This document shows positions 5,704 through 8,941 of a stretch of 8,941 nt of DNA, piece after piece; the stretch's first letter is position 1; each line of letters starts with the position of its first letter. This DNA comes from Caccousia sp900752115 (GTDB lineage Bacteria; Bacillota; Clostridia; Oscillospirales; Acutalibacteraceae). The translations under genes and the position numbers were made by a program. Under the pieces are notes generated by a model. That model saw only the letters and a list, made by a program, of their open reading frames with translations, had not been told where the DNA came from and searched no databases. Where the stretch lies: NCBI GenBank assembly GCA_902472225.1, contig CABRNB010000111.1:1-8941 (forward strand), given 5' to 3'.

Positions 5704-6531
5704 ATGAATTCTGTGAGGAGAGAAAAGAGAAGGCGGCTTACAGCCTGGCTGGCTGCGGCAGCTGTCCTCGTTTCTCTGCATATGATCCGGCCGGCGGACG
5801 TATCCGCGGCTGCGAAAAAAAGCGTTGTTTCCAGGGATGACGGAGTTTGGCTGTTTCCTCTGGATGCAGCCTTTTATGATGAAATATCCGATTGGGCCGG
5901 CTGCTCGAACAATGAAAACGGCCTTTGTCTTCTGTGCGGCCGGGAGCACAATTCGTACGGGGATCCATATCATGCCGGCGATTTGGGGCACAATGGCCTC
6001 GATATTGCGGCGGATTACGGTTCGGACGTGTATGCCTCTGCGCCCGGTACGGTCTACTGGGTGGACAAGAACTGGGGCGGGCGCGGCTACACCGTGGTGA
6101 TGGAGCATAGTATCGGCGAGGGTAAATCGTATTATTCGATTTACCAGCATTTAAGCCGGACGGATCTTGTGGAGAGCGGAACCTTTGTGGAGGCCGGAAC
6201 CGTCATTGCGAAAACCGGAAACTCAGCCGGACTGAATACGGGAGCGTGCCACCTGCACTTTGAGATTCTTCTCGCGCCGTCCGGGCTCGGCAAATGGTTT
6301 TCCCGTGCTCCCAACAGTACGGAAGGAGGGCCTCCCACCTTTGAACGCATGGGCTGGGTGACGGATGAGGATCAGCTGTACGGGATGATTCTGAACAATC
6401 CCGCCGTTACGAATGCCGCAGGCTTCCCGGAAGGAAGGCCGGTTGCTCTGGAGGCGCTGTCTGCACACTGCGGTTCCGTTCACTATACCTTCCGTAAAAG
6501 CATAGTAGCAATTGGAGAGAGCAGCTCCTGA
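5704..6531 (+). CDS. Secreted M23 family metallopeptidase
   Basis: A 275-residue exported zinc peptidase of the M23 (LytM/lysostaphin) family, which cleaves peptide cross-links in peptidoglycan. A basic start (RREKRRR) and hydrophobic core lead to a probable signal peptidase site after ADVSA (residue 35); retention as an N-terminal anchor is also possible. The catalytic set appears complete: H96 and D100 (GHNGLD), H149 (IYQHLS), and H183 and H185 (CHLHFE). There is no LysM, SH3 or other recognisable wall-binding domain; the C-terminal 90 residues are unassigned. The mature part has five cysteines, three of them (67, 75, 78) in an insert just before the first zinc ligand. The ATG at 5704 has GGAGG 6 bases upstream; the frame is open further upstream through the leader. 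The gene is monocistronic with a strong promoter and a terminator directly after it. Confidence 0.9.
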   Translation: MNSVRREKRRRLTAWLAAAAVLVSLHMIRPADVSAAAKKSVVSRDDGVWLFPLDAAFYDEISDWAGCSNNENGLCLLCGREHNSYGDPYHAGDLGHNGLDIAADYGSDVYASAPGTVYWVDKNWGGRGYTVVMEHSIGEGKSYYSIYQHLSRTDLVESGTFVEAGTVIAKTGNSAGLNTGACHLHFEILLAPSGLGKWFSRAPNSTEGGPPTFERMGWVTDEDQLYGMILNNPAVTNAAGFPEGRPVALEALSAHCGSVHYTFRKSIVAIGESSS

Positions 6532-6550
6532 CAAAAGGAGAGCTCAATGA

Positions 6551-6596
6551 AAAAGCTTCGCGCAATCTCCCGGGGGGGAGGCGGCGCGAAGCTTTT
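6551..6596. terminator. Bidirectional terminator between M23 and dnaC-like genes
   Basis: AAAAGCTTCGCGC (6551-6563) and GCGCGAAGCTTTT (6584-6596) form a perfect 13-bp stem. Inside, CTCCC (6567-6571) and GGGAG (6576-6580) can form a nested second stem. A-rich and T-rich ends allow termination in both directions, for the M23 gene ending at 6531 and the dnaD operon ending at 6601. Confidence 0.85.
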
Positions 6597-6600
6597 ATGT

Positions 6601-7599
6601 TCAGGCTTTGTCTGCTGTTCCCGGAGCACGGCGATTCTGTGCGCCCTGCATTCTTTTTTTCTGGCGGATATCGTCGCCCTGGAAGAGGCAGCGTACATAG
6701 TCCGCAATGATGCGCGAGGTGAAACGGTTGGTGTATGCCGCCTCAAGCTCTTTCATCGTCAGGTTGGTGCTGATGATCGTCGGCCTGCGTGTCATCTGCC
6801 GCGTATTGATGAGGTTATACACCTCCGCGACGGAGAAGGCGGTACGGAATTCCGTGCCGAGATCGTCCAGAATGAGAAGATCGCAGTCCATGAGACTCTG
6901 GCGGGTGGAGCTCTCCTCGTCACGGCCGAAGTGTTCTCGTTCCAGTTTGTCAATCAGATTGTTGACCGAGCCATAGACAACGCCGAAGCCTTTGTCGATA
7001 ACGGCGCGCGCGATCGCAAGAGAGAGGTGTGTCTTGCCGAGGCCGGTGCTTCCCATCATAATAATGTTGGGAGAGGAGAAGGAGAAATTCTTGGCGTAGT
7101 CCATGCAGTTGAACAGAATTTTCTCCATGGAGCTTCGTGTTTGCTCCGGATAATAGGAAAGAGAGAAACTCTCAAAAGTAGAGAGTGTCAGCGGAGTCAG
7201 CGCATTGAGCTCGCGGCAGGCCTCATCGCGCAGCGCCTGGCGCAGGCACTCGCACTGGATACCGTCCACATAGCCGGTATCCCCGCATTTGGTGCAGGCA
7301 TAGCGTACGGACAGGTGATCCGCCGGGAGAGCGGCCCGGCGAAGAAGCTCCTGCTGCTCGCGCTGCAGAGCCTGATTGTTTTCCTTGAGCCGCTCCAGGT
7401 TTTCGCGTACGTTTCCTCCCGCGAGGACGGCGCGGGCTGCGGCCACGCCTGTGCGGGAGAGCTCGCGCTCAATTTCAAGAGCGCGCGGGCAGGCGGCGAA
7501 GAAAGCGGTGCGGCGCTCCTCGGCTTCGCGCTCCGCTTTGGCGCGCCGTTCGGCAAGCTTGGCGGAAGCAATGCGGTAAACTTCTTTGCTGTAGCCCAT
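6601..7599 (-). CDS. DnaC/DnaI-like helicase loader ATPase
   Basis: A 332-residue AAA+ protein like the primosomal loader DnaI of Bacillus, which places the replicative helicase on DNA at oriC and at restarted forks. The N-terminal 100 residues are charged and helical (predicted coiled coil at about 14-30 and 64-88) and would bind the helicase. A zinc-binding cluster follows with cysteines at 102, 105, 116 and 118, as in DnaI. The AAA+ domain has Walker A GSTGLGKT (183-190), Walker B LLILDD (241-246), sensor 1 in IISTN (Asn 279) and a probable arginine finger in NRFTSRI (291-297). The ATG has AAGGGAGG 8 bases upstream. It begins 15 bases after the dnaD-like gene, forming an operon. IstB-type transposition helpers are related, but the zinc cluster, length and dnaD partner favour the replication role. 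Confidence 0.9.
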   Translation of the reverse strand: MGYSKEVYRIASAKLAERRAKAEREAEERRTAFFAACPRALEIERELSRTGVAAARAVLAGGNVRENLERLKENNQALQREQQELLRRAALPADHLSVRYACTKCGDTGYVDGIQCECLRQALRDEACRELNALTPLTLSTFESFSLSYYPEQTRSSMEKILFNCMDYAKNFSFSSPNIIMMGSTGLGKTHLSLAIARAVIDKGFGVVYGSVNNLIDKLEREHFGRDEESSTRQSLMDCDLLILDDLGTEFRTAFSVAEVYNLINTRQMTRRPTIISTNLTMKELEAAYTNRFTSRIIADYVRCLFQGDDIRQKKRMQGAQNRRAPGTADKA

Positions 7600-7614
7600 T
7601 CAGAAAGCCTCCCT

Positions 7615-8670
7615 TCAGGACGTGAAGCTGTCGAACGCACCGGAGCGTTCGAACGAATCAATATCATAGGAGACGCGGTTTTCCTCCTGCTCACGGCGGG
7701 CCGTGGACTTCTGTTCCTGTTCCCGGCGTGCCTGTTCGAGTGTGAGGATCCCTTCGCGCTGCCAGCGCTCCAGAATTTTGTGCATATAGCGAAGGCTGAG
7801 CTTGCCCGTCTGATTGACGCAGCGCTCATATGCTTCCCGGATCATATCGGGAGAAAAGCGCCATTCGTTGATCCAGCGGGAGGCAAGCTCCGTTTCCTGC
7901 TTCGTCGGGGAGCGGCGGGCAATGCCGAGTGTCTGCTCCACGACGCCCCAGGCCTTTGAGCTCTCGTTGAGGCGTCGGATTTTCTCCTCGGCTTTTTCAT
8001 GGGTGTTGATTTCCTCGTCAGCCCAGTTGATGGCCGCCTTTTCAATATAGCGCATATTGGATTTGCCGATGCTCACCGTGTACTGCAAAAGCATGAGAAT
8101 GACGTCGGTGGGAAGGCCGAGGTAATCGTGCATCATGAGAAGCGTCGAGGAATCTCCGTTGTTGATGAGTCTGCCGAGAATCACCTGGGATTCCTGCATA
8201 AGCATGGCGATTTCTCCGCTCTCCGCGATCCGCTTTGCCACGAAGGCGTTATCCGGTTTCTGCGGCCGTGTGGGGAGGACGGGGGCGGGCTTTGCGGCCG
8301 GTTCCGGCAGCTGTGCGGAGGACGGGACGGAAGCCGGTGTGACCGCGGCCTGTGCGCCTGTGGCTGCAGAGACCGGTGCGGATCCGCTTTCCTGCGCGGC
8401 GGGCTCTCCCGCAGGGAGAAATTCTCCGCTGCCGCCCCTGACAATCAGGCCGCATTCCTGCCAATAAAGCATGGCGTCGGCCACGTCGGCTTTTGAGACG
8501 CCGAGCGCTGCGGAGAGCGTTTCCTCATCGACAGCTTCGCCGCTATGGCGCAGGACCCAGAGCAGGGCCTTGAGCTGGACGGAGCCGGCAAGCTTCAAAT
8601 GGCGGTCTACCAGCGTGGTGGGAACGGCAAACACGGAATTCCATGCGCCGAGATTCAACAGATAACTCAA
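7615..8670 (-). CDS. DnaD domain protein (primosome component)
   Basis: A 351-residue replication-initiation protein of the DnaD/DnaB(Bacillus) type. Residues 1-80 are a winged-helix-like N-terminal domain (LKALLWVLRHSGE, then a second helix pair ending YWQECGLI). An Ala/Pro/Ser-rich linker covers about 84-143. Two DnaB_2/DnaD-type domains follow, at about 145-232 (ending with RYIEKAAINWADEEI) and 240-318 (ending with RYMHKILERWQREGI); both carry the family's Y-I/M-x-K-x-x-x-x-W pattern. The C-terminal tail is charged. These proteins remodel DNA and recruit the helicase loader, which is encoded next. The frame starts with TTG at 8670, chosen because AAGGAGGAG lies 8 bases upstream; the next in-frame Met is far inside the protein. 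It is the first gene of the operon. Confidence 0.88.
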   Translation of the reverse strand: MSYLLNLGAWNSVFAVPTTLVDRHLKLAGSVQLKALLWVLRHSGEAVDEETLSAALGVSKADVADAMLYWQECGLIVRGGSGEFLPAGEPAAQESGSAPVSAATGAQAAVTPASVPSSAQLPEPAAKPAPVLPTRPQKPDNAFVAKRIAESGEIAMLMQESQVILGRLINNGDSSTLLMMHDYLGLPTDVILMLLQYTVSIGKSNMRYIEKAAINWADEEINTHEKAEEKIRRLNESSKAWGVVEQTLGIARRSPTKQETELASRWINEWRFSPDMIREAYERCVNQTGKLSLRYMHKILERWQREGILTLEQARREQEQKSTARREQEENRVSYDIDSFERSGAFDSFTS

Positions 8671-8700
8671 AACGGGGTCTCCTCCTTGCGGTCAAACAGC

Positions 8701-8718
8701 CGCGCCGCTTACGGCGCG
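8701..8718 (-). promoter_or_regulatory. GC-rich hairpin in the dnaD leader
   Basis: CGCGCCG and CGGCGCG arms (7 bp) enclose a 4-nt loop. The hairpin sits a few bases after the predicted transcription start (near 8724) and about 15 bases before the ribosome binding site. It lacks a U tract and probably stabilises the 5' end of the mRNA; a protein-binding role cannot be excluded. Confidence 0.45.
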
Positions 8719-8730
8719 TTTCTGACGTTT

Positions 8731-8759
8731 ATTGTAGCACATCGCGGGGACAAGCTCAA
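8731..8759 (-). promoter_or_regulatory. Sigma-A promoter of the dnaD-dnaC operon
   Basis: On the minus strand TTGAGC (8759-8754) and TACAAT (8736-8731) are 17 bp apart, with TG one base before the -10 (extended -10). The start would be near 8724, giving a leader of about 54 nt. No DnaA-box cluster is visible nearby. Confidence 0.8.
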
Positions 8760-8797
8760 TGCTCCGAAAAGAATCTGAAAAAATTTGAAAAAAGGTG

Positions 8798-8826
8798 TTG
8801 ACAATTTCCGGAAGGTACGCTATAAT
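8798..8826 (+). promoter_or_regulatory. Consensus sigma-A promoter of tRNA-Gly
   Basis: TTGACA (8798-8803) and TATAAT (8821-8826) match the consensus with 17 bp between. A-rich tracts just upstream (about 8777-8794) resemble an UP element. Both features are usual for stable-RNA genes. The start is near 8833, so the primary transcript has about a 42-nt leader before the tRNA. Confidence 0.9.
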
Positions 8827-8874
8827 AACACACGTCGTCAAGAGAGACGGCAAAAAACAAAGTAGATACAAGAT

Positions 8875-8941
8875 GCGAACGTAGCTCATCTGGTAGAGCG
8901 CCACCTTGCCAAGGTGGAGGTAGCGAGTTCGAGCCTCGTCG
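8875..8941 (+). tRNA. tRNA-Gly (GCC anticodon), cut by the window edge
   Basis: The cloverleaf reads clearly: acceptor strand GCGAACG (8875-8881), D stem GCTC/GAGC (8884-8887, 8896-8899), anticodon stem CCACC/GGTGG with loop TTGCCAA and anticodon GCC at 8908-8910, a short variable loop, and the T arm GCGAG-TTCGAGC-CTCGT. The first two bases of the 3' acceptor strand (CG) are the last of the window, so about 9 nt are missing. It decodes GGC and GGU. The G1-C2-G3 acceptor start is usual for glycine tRNAs. More tRNA genes may follow outside the window. Confidence 0.95.

Noticed and set aside
6547..7959. Long plus-strand open frame (470 codons) opposite the dnaC-like and dnaD genes
   Set aside because: It begins inside the terminator hairpin and is antisense to two well-supported genes. 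It reflects GC-rich codon bias rather than a gene.

Overview
The window looks like ordinary chromosomal DNA from a spore-forming, Gram-positive anaerobe of the class Clostridia. I infer this from moderately GC-rich, Shine-Dalgarno-rich sequence, a BofA-family sporulation protein next to a YaaL/DUF2508 gene, a DUF4364 protein, and a DnaD-DnaC/DnaI-type helicase-loading pair typical of Firmicutes. A closer placement (an Oscillospiraceae-like gut lineage) is only a guess. There are eleven complete protein genes, one tRNA gene cut by the right edge, seven recognisable promoters and three hairpin terminators that each sit between convergent genes.

Layout from left to right: a promoter and a DUF4364 gene (+); a shared terminator; a two-gene sporulation operon read leftward (DUF2508, then bofA) with a possible sigma-E promoter; a divergent YoaK/DUF1275 membrane protein gene (+); a bidirectional terminator; a tightly overlapped three-gene ABC importer operon read leftward (lipoprotein binding protein, permease, ATPase), with a strong promoter and an 18-bp perfect dyad just after the predicted transcription start; a PaaI-like hotdog thioesterase gene (-) with its own promoter; a secreted M23 peptidase gene (+) behind a consensus promoter and a structured leader of about 130 nt; another bidirectional terminator; the dnaD and dnaC/dnaI-like operon (-); and a back-to-back promoter driving tRNA-Gly(GCC) (+).

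The genes fall into independent units rather than one system: primosome assembly (DnaD plus the loader), mother-cell sigma-K checkpoint control (BofA), uptake of an unidentified small molecule of the nitrate/sulfonate/taurine class (ABC operon), and cell-wall remodelling (M23). I found no mobile element, CRISPR array, phage gene or obvious new defence system. The points most worth checking are regulatory: the M23 leader RNA, the dyad operator of the importer operon, the sigma-E-like promoter, and three genes whose ribosome-binding-site spacing points to TTG start codons.
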